A stretch of 19,172 nt of DNA, from positions 1-19,172 of the forward strand of contig JBAXQP010000011.1 in assembly GCA_037131655.1 (NCBI GenBank), in the 5' to 3' direction. How positions within the stretch are numbered: position 1 is the stretch's first letter; each line of letters starts with the position of its first letter. The notes below the pieces were generated by a model. That model saw only the letters and a list, made by a program, of their open reading frames with translations. It did no database searches and was not told the origin of the DNA. Shown one piece after another: positions 1 to 7,307 of this stretch. The position numbers were made by a program, and so were the translations under genes. Source of the stretch: a bacterium. GTDB lineage: Bacteria > Armatimonadota > Fimbriimonadia > Fimbriimonadales > JBAXQP01.

Positions 1-36
1 CTCGAAGCTGCTCAATTAGGAGATAACACCAAGTGA
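1..36 (+). CDS. 3' end of an upstream gene (partial)
   Basis: Frame 1 is open from the window edge and reads LEAAQLGDNTK before a TGA at 34-36. That stop overlaps the GTG start of the next gene (GTGA, 33-36), a typical translational-coupling junction. The Shine-Dalgarno of the next gene (AGGAGA, 18-23) lies inside this frame. Eleven residues do not identify the product. From the neighbours, a sugar-phosphate isomerase, nucleotidyltransferase or other activated-sugar enzyme is possible, but this is a guess. Confidence 0.6.
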   Translation, partial: LEAAQLGDNTK

Positions 37-1013
37 TTGTAACACGTACCCCTTTGAGAATTAGTTTTGCAGGCGGGGGCACCGATTTTCACGGCTTCTA
101 TGAGAAAGAAGAAGGCGGAGTGGTTTCGGCTGCTATCGATAAATATATTTACATCATCATCAAAGCCCGCTTCGATGATAAAATCCGCCTCGGTTATTCC
201 ACGACTGAGATGGTGGAGCAGATTGATGATCTCCAGCATGAGCTAGTGCGCGAGGCGATGAGGAAGGTTGGTCTTCGAGGCGGTGTTGAAATCTCGACAA
301 TGGCCGATATTCCTTCGGAAGGCAGCGGTTTAGGTTCCAGCAGCAGTGTCACCGTCGGTGTGCTTCATGCACTTTACGCTTATCAGGGTGAATTGGTCAC
401 TGCCGAACAGCTTGCGAAGGAAGCTTGCGAAATCGAGATCGATATTCTTGGTAAGCCTATTGGCAAACAAGACCAATATATTGCTGCCTATGGCGGCCTG
501 CGTTCGTTTAGATTTTGTCAGGACGGTTCAGTGAGTACAGAACGCCTCAAGATAAGCGATGAACGCCTTCTACGTTTCTCCGAACAAGTCCTTCTTTTCT
601 TCACCGGTCGAACAAGGCAATCGAGTACCATCTTGACCGAGCAGAAATCGAATATCGATGACAAGATGAAAGTATTAAGTGTGATGCGAAAGCAAGCTGA
701 TGAGATGCGCGAAGTACTCGAATCGGACGCGCCTCTCAGTCGAGTAGGACGAATTTTGCATGCCGGATGGCAGCACAAGAAGGGGCTTGCCAGTGGCATC
801 TCCAGCGGTGATATAGACAGTCACTATGAAAGCGCTTTGGACGCAGGGGCAATCGGTGGCAAAGTTGCCGGCGCAGGCGGAGGCGGTTTTCTCCTCCTAT
901 TCTGTCCTCCTGATCGCCAAGCCTCTGTCCGAGAAGCCTTAAAGTCTTTAAAAGAATTAACCTTCCAACTAGATCGAGACGGCAGCAAGGTTATTTTTAA
1001 CGTACAACGGTAG
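33..1013 (+). CDS. GHMP-family sugar kinase (HddA-like, heptose-7-phosphate kinase family)
   Basis: A 326-residue kinase that transfers ATP phosphate to a sugar or sugar phosphate in the cytoplasm. The N-terminus (RTPLRISFAGGGTDF, about 5-19) is the GHMP substrate-binding start and is typical of the HddA branch. The glycine/serine-rich phosphate-binding loop is at about 97-109 (GSGLGSSSSVTVG). GKQDQY at 144-149 supplies the likely catalytic Asp147. The C-terminal GHMP motif is KVAGAGGGGF at about 277-286. The start is GTG with SD AGGAGA 9 nt upstream, overlapping the upstream stop, so the gene is probably in an operon. HddA makes D-glycero-D-manno-heptose 1,7-bisphosphate on the way to GDP-heptose. 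The exact substrate cannot be read from sequence alone, and fucokinase-like activity is an alternative. Confidence 0.9.
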   Translation: MIVTRTPLRISFAGGGTDFHGFYEKEEGGVVSAAIDKYIYIIIKARFDDKIRLGYSTTEMVEQIDDLQHELVREAMRKVGLRGGVEISTMADIPSEGSGLGSSSSVTVGVLHALYAYQGELVTAEQLAKEACEIEIDILGKPIGKQDQYIAAYGGLRSFRFCQDGSVSTERLKISDERLLRFSEQVLLFFTGRTRQSSTILTEQKSNIDDKMKVLSVMRKQADEMREVLESDAPLSRVGRILHAGWQHKKGLASGISSGDIDSHYESALDAGAIGGKVAGAGGGGFLLLFCPPDRQASVREALKSLKELTFQLDRDGSKVIFNVQR

Positions 1014-1052
1014 TAGGGTTAAAGGCGAAACAAAAGGCAGATCCGGTTAAGT

Positions 1053-1073
1053 TTTCCCCTTTCCAAGGGGAAA
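1053..1073. repeat. 9-bp palindrome between the sugar kinase and nucleotidyltransferase
   Basis: TTTCCCCTT (1053-1061) and AAGGGGAAA (1065-1073) form a perfect 9-bp stem with a 3-nt loop, followed by a further AAAGGGG at 1077-1083. It lies in the 123-nt gap between two co-directional genes. It could attenuate or process the transcript, or be part of a dispersed CCCCTT/AAGGGG repeat. No uridine tract follows, so I do not call it a terminator. Confidence 0.55.
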
Positions 1074-1136
1074 TACAAAGGGGTCAATACACAGAAAGAA
1101 TCCGAAGGGCGCTATGGGTTGATCTGAGGGCTAATT

Positions 1137-2189
1137 ATGAAGGGACTTATATTGGCGGCGGGAAAAGGGACTCGGCTTCGGCCGTTGACTTATACGGTCC
1201 CCAAACCGCTGCTTCCTATCGCGAATAAACCCACACTGGTGTATGCCATCGAGGCGATGAGGCGGGCAGGGGTAGTTGACATTGGAGTGGTGGTGGGTGA
1301 GCAGGGCGCTTTGATTGCCGCTGAGCTTGGAAATGGCGCGGAGTTGGGTGTTTCGCTCAGCTACATCACTCAGCCCGAGCCGAAAGGTCTCGGACATGCG
1401 GTCAACTGCGCAGATGATTTTATTTGCCGCGAACCCTTCATGCTTTACCTAGGCGATACTCTTTATGATGCTGATTTCAGCGTATACAAGCAAGCTTTCG
1501 ATAAAGTTAATCCCGATGCGCTCATCTTGGTCTCCCCCGTACCCGATCCGCAGCGGTATGGGATTGCCGAAGTTAAAGAAGACCGGATTATTCATCTGGA
1601 AGAAAAACCCAAGCAACCACGCTCAAATTTGGCGCTAGCCGGTATTTATTTTTTCGGCCCGAAGGTTTGGGAGGTTCTGCCCCACCTTAAGCCTTCCGGA
1701 CGAGGTGAATTGGAAATAACCGATGCCGCCCATATGCTCATCGAAAAGGGTGCGGATGTCCGTGCGGGTATTTATGATGGCTGGTGGCAAGATTCCGGCA
1801 CCCCTGATTATATGCTTCAAGCCAATGACTACTGGCTCGCCAAGATCAAGACGAGCATTGAAGGGATAGTCACCCCAAGCTGCCGACTTAACGGCCAAGT
1901 CGTTATCGGCAAAGGGTCAAAGCTAGAAGGAAATACTGTTATCGAAGGCCCGTGCATCATCGGCAATAACTGCCAACTCAAAGATGCTGTTATTGGCCCA
2001 AACGTGTCATTAAGCGATGGGGTTTGTGTTACGAATTCAACCGTCTCCAGAAGCATTTTGATGCGAGAAGCTTTTGTTGAAAACATGGGTCGTCCTTTAG
2101 TGGATGCATTAGTCGGTCAACGCGCACAATTGGTTGGGGGAAAAGGCTTCACATTATTGGCCGACGATACTGTCTTGAACACAGACTAG
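1137..2189 (+). CDS. Sugar-1-phosphate nucleotidyltransferase, long RmlA-like type with C-terminal beta-helix
   Basis: A 350-residue cytoplasmic enzyme that condenses a sugar 1-phosphate with dTTP or UTP to give an NDP-sugar and pyrophosphate. The nucleotide-binding signature LAAGKGTRLRPLT is at 6-18 and PKPLLPIANKP at 22-32. The metal-site Asp107 is in YLGDTLY. EEKPKQP (155-161) and the GWWQDSGTPDYML segment (215-227) are typical of glucose-1-phosphate thymidylyltransferases. Residues about 245-315 contain hexapeptide-like turns (VVIGKGSKLEGNTVIEG), the left-handed beta-helix of the long form. ATG with GAGGG 6 nt upstream sets the start. With the preceding kinase it fits activated-sugar supply for surface polysaccharide. 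The base and sugar specificity are not determined here. Confidence 0.92.
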   Translation: MKGLILAAGKGTRLRPLTYTVPKPLLPIANKPTLVYAIEAMRRAGVVDIGVVVGEQGALIAAELGNGAELGVSLSYITQPEPKGLGHAVNCADDFICREPFMLYLGDTLYDADFSVYKQAFDKVNPDALILVSPVPDPQRYGIAEVKEDRIIHLEEKPKQPRSNLALAGIYFFGPKVWEVLPHLKPSGRGELEITDAAHMLIEKGADVRAGIYDGWWQDSGTPDYMLQANDYWLAKIKTSIEGIVTPSCRLNGQVVIGKGSKLEGNTVIEGPCIIGNNCQLKDAVIGPNVSLSDGVCVTNSTVSRSILMREAFVENMGRPLVDALVGQRAQLVGGKGFTLLADDTVLNTD

Positions 2190-2854
2190 TTCGGTGAATA
2201 CCATTCTTCAGCAAACGACTCATGATCCAATTGGGTCGTTCGCGACATCTTCATTTCATCCACTCGCTGTTCGATTTGCGGGATTAACTCTGAAAAGCGT
2301 TCAAGGGTGTCAGTTAGCTCCAAAAAGTGTTGCTTGTGTAGCGGATCCGTATCGAGCGCCATCGCCATAGCAAAAGATAGCACAGCCGCATCCGTTGGGA
2401 AATGAACGCTAATCGGAACATTATGTGAGGCGAATAAAAGCTCTAAATAGATTTTGAAACTTCCCTGTGCGCGCTTGAGTAGCTTGCGAGCCGAGGGCGA
2501 ACTTGGCAAGTTGTTCTCATCAAGTGGTTCGATAGTGCCGATGAGATATGGTTGATGCGTATCATCGAGTTCTCGAATCCGGAAGCGTTCCTCGCCTTCG
2601 ACAAGAATGTTAATCCCGTCATCGAGCTGTTTGACCTTCCTCACACGAGCGGTCGTGCCGACAAGATAAGGCTCAACAGAATGGTCCTTTTCACTACCTG
2701 TACGGATAAGAACAATACCAAACGGCTCGTCAAACTCGATACAGCGGTCTACCATCCTCATATAGGATTCATTAGCGACATAAAGCGGTAACTGCATATG
2801 CGGGAACAGCACCATATCTAAAGGGAACAACGGCAACCGATCACCAGTTTGCAT
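2186..2854 (-). CDS. Stand-alone Lon N-terminal (substrate-binding) domain protein
   Basis: A 222-residue protein that matches only the N-terminal LON substrate-recognition domain. It starts RLPLFPLDMVLFPHMQLPL (6-24), followed by the PYLVGTTARVRKV and INILVEGEERFRI strands and a helical bundle from about 125 onward. It has neither the AAA+ ATPase nor the Ser-Lys protease domain of Lon. Such short proteins (about 200 aa) are widespread in bacteria and their function is poorly defined; substrate or adaptor binding is presumed. ATG 2854 follows AGGTGGG with a short spacer. Its TAG stop shares the palindromic CTAG (2186-2189) with the stop of the convergent nucleotidyltransferase. Confidence 0.92.
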   Translation of the reverse strand: MQTGDRLPLFPLDMVLFPHMQLPLYVANESYMRMVDRCIEFDEPFGIVLIRTGSEKDHSVEPYLVGTTARVRKVKQLDDGINILVEGEERFRIRELDDTHQPYLIGTIEPLDENNLPSSPSARKLLKRAQGSFKIYLELLFASHNVPISVHFPTDAAVLSFAMAMALDTDPLHKQHFLELTDTLERFSELIPQIEQRVDEMKMSRTTQLDHESFAEEWYSPN

Positions 2855-3028
2855 CTTAACCCACCTAGCCTTTGATTTAATATACCGGAAGAACTAATAG
2901 AGAATGTTTCAATTTTCGACAAAATCTGCGAAAGAAATATTCACCCCTTAGTTTGCTTCATTTTCAAAGATTATAATTGGATGCTAACAGTGCTTATTCA
3001 TGCAGTGGAAACGAAATTAATATAGGAG

Positions 3029-3673
3029 TTAATTGCCGTGGGAGTTGAAGAAGTAAACCTTTAGGATTTCGGCATACATTCTCATTCGGGCGAATGAGCC
3101 TTTAATTTTACCGATTTTGGCTTCCTTGACGGTATGGGTTACGCCGTGAAGGACGACTCTTTTGACCGTATAGCCTTTTCGGCGGAAGAACTTGTTGATT
3201 TTAACTTCGATACCGAAGCGGGATTCAACGACATGGGGGACTTTGAGGAAAAGTTCGCGTTTAATTGCGCGTTGACCGCTGATGTTGGGGCTGATTATTT
3301 GTGAAAGAGTCGTAAACCAGCGACCTCCTCTAAAAACACCGATACACATATCAGCACCACATTCGGCTACTGGTTTTACTAATTTCTCGACATGGACAGG
3401 TTTAAGACCTTCCAAATCAGCATCTAAAAAGACGATGATTTCTGCATCAGTTTGCCTCACGCCCTCATATAACGCCCCGCCTTTACCGGCATTGACTTCG
3501 AGTTGAAAAGCGCGAACGCCATCAAAGCTGCAGGCAACCTGATAGGTGTTATCCTTCGAGCCATCGCTTACCACGATGACTTCATGAACACACGGCACTT
3601 GGAGTACTGTTTCCAGCACGCCGCCAAGCCGTTTATCTTCGTTATAGGCAGGAATTACTGCGGCAACTTTCAC
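3029..3673 (-). CDS. Family 2 glycosyltransferase (GT-A fold, DPMS/GpgS-like)
   Basis: A 214-residue inverting-type glycosyltransferase. The N-terminus AAVIPAYNEDKRL (4-16) is the nucleotide-binding strand-loop. Asp37 lies in VVSDGSKD, GKGGALYEG is at 63-71, and the metal-binding DAD at 84-86 lies in FLDADLEG. SGQRAIKRE (132-140) and a GIE at 154-156 resemble polyprenyl-phosphate mannosyltransferase and glucosyl-3-phosphoglycerate synthase relatives. There is no C-terminal membrane pair, so it is probably soluble or peripheral. The GTG start has no SD of its own and overlaps the TGA of a 30-codon upstream ORF (3670-3762), so translation is probably coupled. Donor and acceptor are unknown. Confidence 0.88.
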   Translation of the reverse strand: MKVAAVIPAYNEDKRLGGVLETVLQVPCVHEVIVVSDGSKDNTYQVACSFDGVRAFQLEVNAGKGGALYEGVRQTDAEIIVFLDADLEGLKPVHVEKLVKPVAECGADMCIGVFRGGRWFTTLSQIISPNISGQRAIKRELFLKVPHVVESRFGIEVKINKFFRRKGYTVKRVVLHGVTHTVKEAKIGKIKGSFARMRMYAEILKVYFFNSHGN

Positions 3674-3762
3674 TGGCCAGGCTCTAAAGGCAGCAGTGCG
3701 GTCACTATTGCAATCGCTTTGCTCGTTAGCGGATAAGAATGCAAATTGGCAATGATGTCCAT
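3670..3762 (-). CDS. 30-residue upstream ORF, translationally coupled to the glycosyltransferase
   Basis: An ATG at 3762 follows a good SD (AAGGAG, 3775-3780, with AAAGGTGG closer to the start). The frame reads MDIIANLHSYPLTSKAIAIV, then TALLPLEPGQ, and ends in TGA at 3672-3670. That stop overlaps the glycosyltransferase GTG as GTGA. The peptide has a short hydrophobic stretch (AIAIVTALLPL), too short for a firm membrane call. It may be a leader peptide that drives coupled translation of the glycosyltransferase, which has no SD of its own. Alternatively the overlap could be chance. It is supported by signal and position, not by homology. Confidence 0.5.
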   Translation of the reverse strand: MDIIANLHSYPLTSKAIAIVTALLPLEPGQ

Positions 3763-3878
3763 ATCGCCACCTTTCTCCTTTGTTCTGTGTTTCTGAAGAG
3801 TCTGATTTTCGGAGTTGATTAGATTAAACGTATCAGTTAATATCTTGGAATGTAACGGTTATGGCAGCTAGCAATCAA

Positions 3879-4994
3879 CTATTCTTCGTGGTCGCCTAGT
3901 CCACCTTCAAGTCGTTCCCTGACCGCATGTTCCACTTTATCGCCCAAGCGATTCCAAGCAAACGCTGCTTGCCCCATAAGTCCGCGAATGGGCACAAGCA
4001 CTCGGTAATTGTATATATAGGACTGTGGACGCCAGCGGGCTTTATAGCCTTCCTGGCCTCTTAAAAAATCGAAATACTCACATCGTTCACCGATGGCCGT
4101 TCTCACCGCATGACTAAGAGTGAGTGTGCCAGGGCTTAACTTCCCAAACTTTGGATTGAACCCTGATTGATAAAAATAGTAGCCCTTACCGAAGCGAAAA
4201 GCATATAAGGCTGCTTGAGTGTGCCCATCGAGTTCGAGCATGTGTAAACGAAGCCATCCTTGCTCCGCTGCAAGCTTTGAAAACTCTCGATGGAACTTTT
4301 GAATACTACGGATAAACATGGCTCCTGGCTGGCCACGCTGTTGCCATCGTTTTTGGTGCAGCTTAAACAGCGATTTTAGCCCTTTGTCGACTTGATTAAC
4401 GTCAGCAAGCGATACTGAGAAGTCATAATCGCGAGTTGCCGCTTGCTCGTAGCGTTTTAGACTCGAACGCATGTTTCGTCCGAGGTATGAAAGATAGTCA
4501 GCCCAGGTATCCGGCAATTCAAGTCGCGAGCAGACAGCTTGGAGTTTGCGCCACGCCCCTGGCATTCGCAGTGCAACACCCAGTAAAGGCGAGTTGTCAG
4601 GAACCTGATGCAGGTCGAGTAAGTGGGCAGTTGGGTGGCGCATTAGATGACACATAACCCTACGAGCAACTTCTTTTTCGAAGCCAGTTCGAGCAAGCAG
4701 CCCATGATAATCGGCATGACCGTTTCCCATGAACCGCAACGCGCCCCATGCTCCGCTAGTCTCATAAAAAGCTCCGATGCCGATAAGCTCATCGCCGAGA
4801 CGAACGCAGATCACGTAGGGATATTTGCCCTCACCGAAATGCTTCCACCAAGTTGAGGTCCACTCCCATGTCTGGAAAATAGTGGCGCTCTCAGATTCCT
4901 GTTGAAGCTCTCGCCAATCCCTGGCAACTATATCGGGCCAATGTCGATCCTGGAAAACCTGGATCTCCACTTTGTTTCGCACAAGCGTTTGCAC
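3879..4994 (-). CDS. GNAT-type acyltransferase, BioF2/CelD-like (Acetyltransf_6)
   Basis: A 371-residue protein of the double-GNAT (FemAB-like) class often annotated as cellulose biosynthesis protein CelD or BioF2-like acetyltransferase. Landmarks are FQTWEWTSTWW near the N-terminus (about 40-50), LDLHQVP in the middle, and the C-terminal module with YYFYQSGFNPKFGKLSPGTL and the signature FDFLRGQEGYKARW at about 314-327. Members act in exopolysaccharide and surface-glycan clusters, probably N- or O-acylating a sugar; the substrate is unknown. The start is taken as GTG 4994. No SD precedes it, but a TATAAT box lies exactly 6 nt upstream, which suggests a leaderless mRNA. GTG codons at residues 5 and 9 are alternative starts. 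Confidence 0.82.
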   Translation of the reverse strand: MQTLVRNKVEIQVFQDRHWPDIVARDWRELQQESESATIFQTWEWTSTWWKHFGEGKYPYVICVRLGDELIGIGAFYETSGAWGALRFMGNGHADYHGLLARTGFEKEVARRVMCHLMRHPTAHLLDLHQVPDNSPLLGVALRMPGAWRKLQAVCSRLELPDTWADYLSYLGRNMRSSLKRYEQAATRDYDFSVSLADVNQVDKGLKSLFKLHQKRWQQRGQPGAMFIRSIQKFHREFSKLAAEQGWLRLHMLELDGHTQAALYAFRFGKGYYFYQSGFNPKFGKLSPGTLTLSHAVRTAIGERCEYFDFLRGQEGYKARWRPQSYIYNYRVLVPIRGLMGQAAFAWNRLGDKVEHAVRERLEGGLGDHEE

Positions 4995-5000
4995 GGTGAG

Positions 5001-5029
5001 ATTATAGCACCATCCGCCCTTCCTGTACA
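5001..5029 (-). promoter_or_regulatory. Promoter of the BioF2/CelD-like gene (leaderless)
   Basis: On the minus strand, TGTACA (5024-5029) is separated by 17 nt from a perfect TATAAT (5001-5006). The GTG start at 4994 begins 7 nt after the -10 box, about where transcription should start. This matches 4 of 6 bases at -35 and 6 of 6 at -10. Confidence 0.65.
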
Positions 5030-5143
5030 GCTTTTGGTTTTAGACATTTCCGATCTTGAAGCAAGGAGCAATAGAAAATCAGTCCAAAAGTCCCACAAAA
5101 TGAGCATTTTGGATAAAGGTTTTTGGTGATAGGGTACAGAAAA

Positions 5144-5165
5144 TGTCCCCCTTAAAAGGGGGACA
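5144..5165 (-). terminator. Palindromic hairpin downstream of the prepilin-like gene
   Basis: TGTCCCCCTT (5144-5153) and AAGGGGGACA (5156-5165) form a perfect 10-bp stem around two bases. Read on the minus strand, the hairpin is followed by TTTTCTGT, so it can act as a rho-independent terminator about 56 nt after the prepilin-like stop codon. It may also be one copy of a dispersed CCCCTT/AAGGGG palindrome, since a related one lies at 1053-1073. Confidence 0.6.
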
Positions 5166-5221
5166 CTCCAAATCGTTCTTTCGCCTAATCCGTACCTAAT
5201 TCCTATCACCTTCTCTGGAAC

Positions 5222-6118
5222 CTATGGGTAAGACACCCCTGGGGTATCGGGGTTCCATTTATCGGTGGGGGCAGCGAAAGTGTATTCGGGGAGTTTGGAT
5301 GTAAGATTATAGAGGGCGACATTATGGGCTTTCATTGTTAGACGATTTTTGGCGGTGTCGGCATAGGTTTGGCCGGGAGCTAAAGGTGCTACGTGGCCAT
5401 CGCAGAACAGAAAATTGGATTTACCCGCATGGTAATTTTGGGGCGCCTGGGAAGGAAGTGGGGGCGTATATGAACTCAAACAATTAACGAAAACATCTGA
5501 CTTGCAGAAATAGGGGCTGCCATTACGATAAATGGCGGCATGTCCTTTGGCATCTTTATATTGCGCACCTTCATAAAGGAGGATAACATTTGCAAGCCCC
5601 TCCTTATTGCCGATAAGATCGGGATTAATTCCTGTGCACCAACCTGCTACATTGAAGGTTGAAACATCGGCTACTTTATCTTCGCCCGGATGCCAGGCGC
5701 GAAGAAAGTCATTCATGACATAGTTTTGTCCTGGAGAATAACTTAGGTTCGGATCACCGGGGATAGCATTCGGGCATGACCAGACGGAATTGCTGGCGTT
5801 GCCGCGTTGCTTGACATAATTCCAGAGGCCACCGATATCCTTGCCTAACCCTGTACCCATTGAGGTGACCCATGCGCTTTTCACCATCGGCCCGCGTAGA
5901 CCGCCTTCATAACCGCCGGGGGCAGGGAAACGACCGGAGTAATCAGTGGCGTAAATAACGAATGCTTTACCGAGTTGTTTAAGATTGGATTGACACGTTG
6001 CCTGACGGGCTTTGTTGCGTGCATGGGAAAATACCGGAAATAACATCCCGGCAAGAAGGATTATAATGGCTACCACGACCAACAGCTCGATCAACGTGAA
6101 CCCGCGCACACTACGCAC
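5222..6118 (-). CDS. Prepilin-type N-terminal cleavage/methylation domain protein (H-x9-DG type)
   Basis: A 298-residue secreted pseudopilin-like protein. RGFTLIELLVVVAIIILLAG (5-24) is a class III signal. Prepilin peptidase would cut after Gly6 and leave Phe, with Glu at +5, and the hydrophobic helix that follows anchors or polymerises the protein. The ectodomain opens with a basic helix (ARNKARQATCQSNLKQLG) and ends with HAGKSNFLFCDGHV, the H-x9-DG motif. This architecture (DUF1559-like) is greatly expanded in Planctomycetota, Armatimonadota and Lentisphaerota; its role is not established. GTG 6118 has GGAG 6 nt upstream. It appears monocistronic, with a hairpin terminator downstream. Confidence 0.93.
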   Translation of the reverse strand: MRSVRGFTLIELLVVVAIIILLAGMLFPVFSHARNKARQATCQSNLKQLGKAFVIYATDYSGRFPAPGGYEGGLRGPMVKSAWVTSMGTGLGKDIGGLWNYVKQRGNASNSVWSCPNAIPGDPNLSYSPGQNYVMNDFLRAWHPGEDKVADVSTFNVAGWCTGINPDLIGNKEGLANVILLYEGAQYKDAKGHAAIYRNGSPYFCKSDVFVNCLSSYTPPLPSQAPQNYHAGKSNFLFCDGHVAPLAPGQTYADTAKNRLTMKAHNVALYNLTSKLPEYTFAAPTDKWNPDTPGVSYP

Positions 6119-6181
6119 TGATAGCTCCTTTAATCTAAATTAAGGATTATCCCTTTGTATAAGGTGCTGCTAAATCAAAGT

Positions 6182-6520
6182 CTATAAAACGATATCGCCT
6201 CGTTCGCCTGTGCGGATACGCATAGCTTCGGTCAATGGGGCGACAAATATTTTGCCGTCACCCTGTTGACCCGTACGAGCGTGACGCATTACGGTCTCGA
6301 TAACTTCCTCAACCTGATCATCAGGCACGATCATTTCGAGCCTGATTTTGATAGGCAAAGAAATAATATACTCAGCCCCGCCAAAAGATTCTCGCGCTTC
6401 AGGTGAACTTCCACTTCCGCGCACCTCAAGCACAGTCATCCCTTGAATACCAAGTTCTGCAACTGCCGTTTTAACCTCATCCAACTTATGAGGCCGAATA
6501 ATACATTCCAGCTTTTTCAC
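6182..6520 (-). CDS. glnB: Nitrogen regulatory protein PII
   Basis: A small trimeric signal protein that normally reports 2-oxoglutarate and ATP/ADP status to nitrogen-metabolism partners. From GTG 6520 it is exactly 112 residues, the E. coli GlnB length. A longer frame from TTG 6544 adds 8 residues but has no SD. Conserved features are KKLECIIRPHKLDEVK at the N-terminus, GMTV, Glu50-Tyr51 (GGAEY, the uridylylation-site tyrosine), Lys58, the C-terminal signature TGQQGDGKIFV at 83-93, and RIRTG at 101-105. The T-loop is atypical: the family Arg38-Gln39-Lys40 is replaced by Ser-Ser-Pro, and Tyr46 by Phe. Gln39 helps hold Mg-ATP and 2-oxoglutarate. No amtB or glnA is adjacent. Confidence 0.92.
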   Translation of the reverse strand: MKKLECIIRPHKLDEVKTAVAELGIQGMTVLEVRGSGSSPEARESFGGAEYIISLPIKIRLEMIVPDDQVEEVIETVMRHARTGQQGDGKIFVAPLTEAMRIRTGERGDIVL

Positions 6521-6527
6521 AATAGCT

Positions 6528-6556
6528 ATTATATGACTTTTCAATCAAAACTGCAA
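6528..6556 (-). promoter_or_regulatory. PII promoter, probably leaderless
   Basis: On the minus strand, TTGCAG (6551-6556) lies 17 nt from a perfect TATAAT (6528-6533). The box is followed by AGCTATT and then the GTG at 6520, leaving no room for an SD. This promoter supports the 112-residue start over the longer frame. Confidence 0.6.
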
Positions 6557-6633
6557 GAGATGTCCCAATATTGATTTATCGCATTATGGAGCAACTAATT
6601 ACCGTATTATTACCAGGAAGCTCGTTCGAATAC

Positions 6634-7248
6634 CTAATCCGAATTTGCCTCCTTCTGATTGAACTTATTCATAACATTTTCAATGCTCTCTACAAGCCAA
6701 AACTCTGCCGCATCTGCTGCACGATCAACCGACTTCTCGACTTGAACACGCTCATTAGGTTTGAATGAGCTAAGCACATAATCGATTGCTTCACCACTCG
6801 ACGAACCAATCCCGATTCTTATGCGTGAATATTCCTGAGTACGAAGAAGGCGTTCGATATTTTTTAATCCGTTATGCCCACCAGGCGAACCACTGGCTCT
6901 AACACGAATACGTCCTACAGAAATCGCCATATCGTCCAGGATAATTAATATTTTATCAGGCTTTAGGTTAAAATGGCGTGCTAATGAGGCGATAGCTTCC
7001 CCACTTAGATTCATAAAAGTCATTGGTATAGCTAAACATACTTCGACGCCATTAATCATTCCAAGACCAAATCGGGAGCGAAATCGCCGTGTCTCCAGTT
7101 TGATCTTATGCCGACGAGCCAGCTCTTCAATTACTCGAAACCCAATATTATGCCGAGTATCCGCATACTCGGCACCTGGGTTTCCAAGTCCAACAATTAA
7201 AGTCCGCGGTTCAATCTGAGGTCTTCGCCATCTCATCATCGCCAACAT
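6634..7248 (-). CDS. pth: Peptidyl-tRNA hydrolase
   Basis: A 204-residue bacterial Pth1 that hydrolyses peptidyl-tRNA released from stalled ribosomes. The core starts TLIVGLGNPGAEYADTRHNIGF (16-37) with Asn23 and catalytic His33. It continues with FMNLSGEA (79-85), Asp105 in ILDDMAIS, and GSPGGHNGLKNI (120-131) with Asn126. A 15-residue N-terminal extension precedes the usual core. The ATG at 7248 has no SD; a TAGACT box sits 6 nt upstream. ATG codons at residues 4 and 5 are alternatives, with TACAAT 7 nt before residue 4. It follows the FAH-family gene by 59 nt with no visible terminator, so read-through from that operon is also possible. Confidence 0.95.
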   Translation of the reverse strand: MLAMMRWRRPQIEPRTLIVGLGNPGAEYADTRHNIGFRVIEELARRHKIKLETRRFRSRFGLGMINGVEVCLAIPMTFMNLSGEAIASLARHFNLKPDKILIILDDMAISVGRIRVRASGSPGGHNGLKNIERLLRTQEYSRIRIGIGSSSGEAIDYVLSSFKPNERVQVEKSVDRAADAAEFWLVESIENVMNKFNQKEANSD

Positions 7249-7254
7249 TGTACC

Positions 7255-7260
7255 AGTCTA
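7255..7260 (-). promoter_or_regulatory. -10 box immediately upstream of pth
   Basis: TAGACT on the minus strand is followed by GGTACA and then the ATG at 7248, the spacing of a leaderless transcript. A CTAACA 18 nt further upstream matches 4 of 6 bases of a -35 box. The match is weaker than for the PII gene or the acyltransferase. Confidence 0.4.
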
Positions 7261-7307
7261 GCCAATTAAGGACGTACTTGTTAGTCGAAGAAATTCGAAA
7301 GACCTTA

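Noticed and set aside
6521..6544. TTG start giving a 120-residue PII
   Set aside because: No SD, overlaps the probable promoter, and exceeds the family length of 112.
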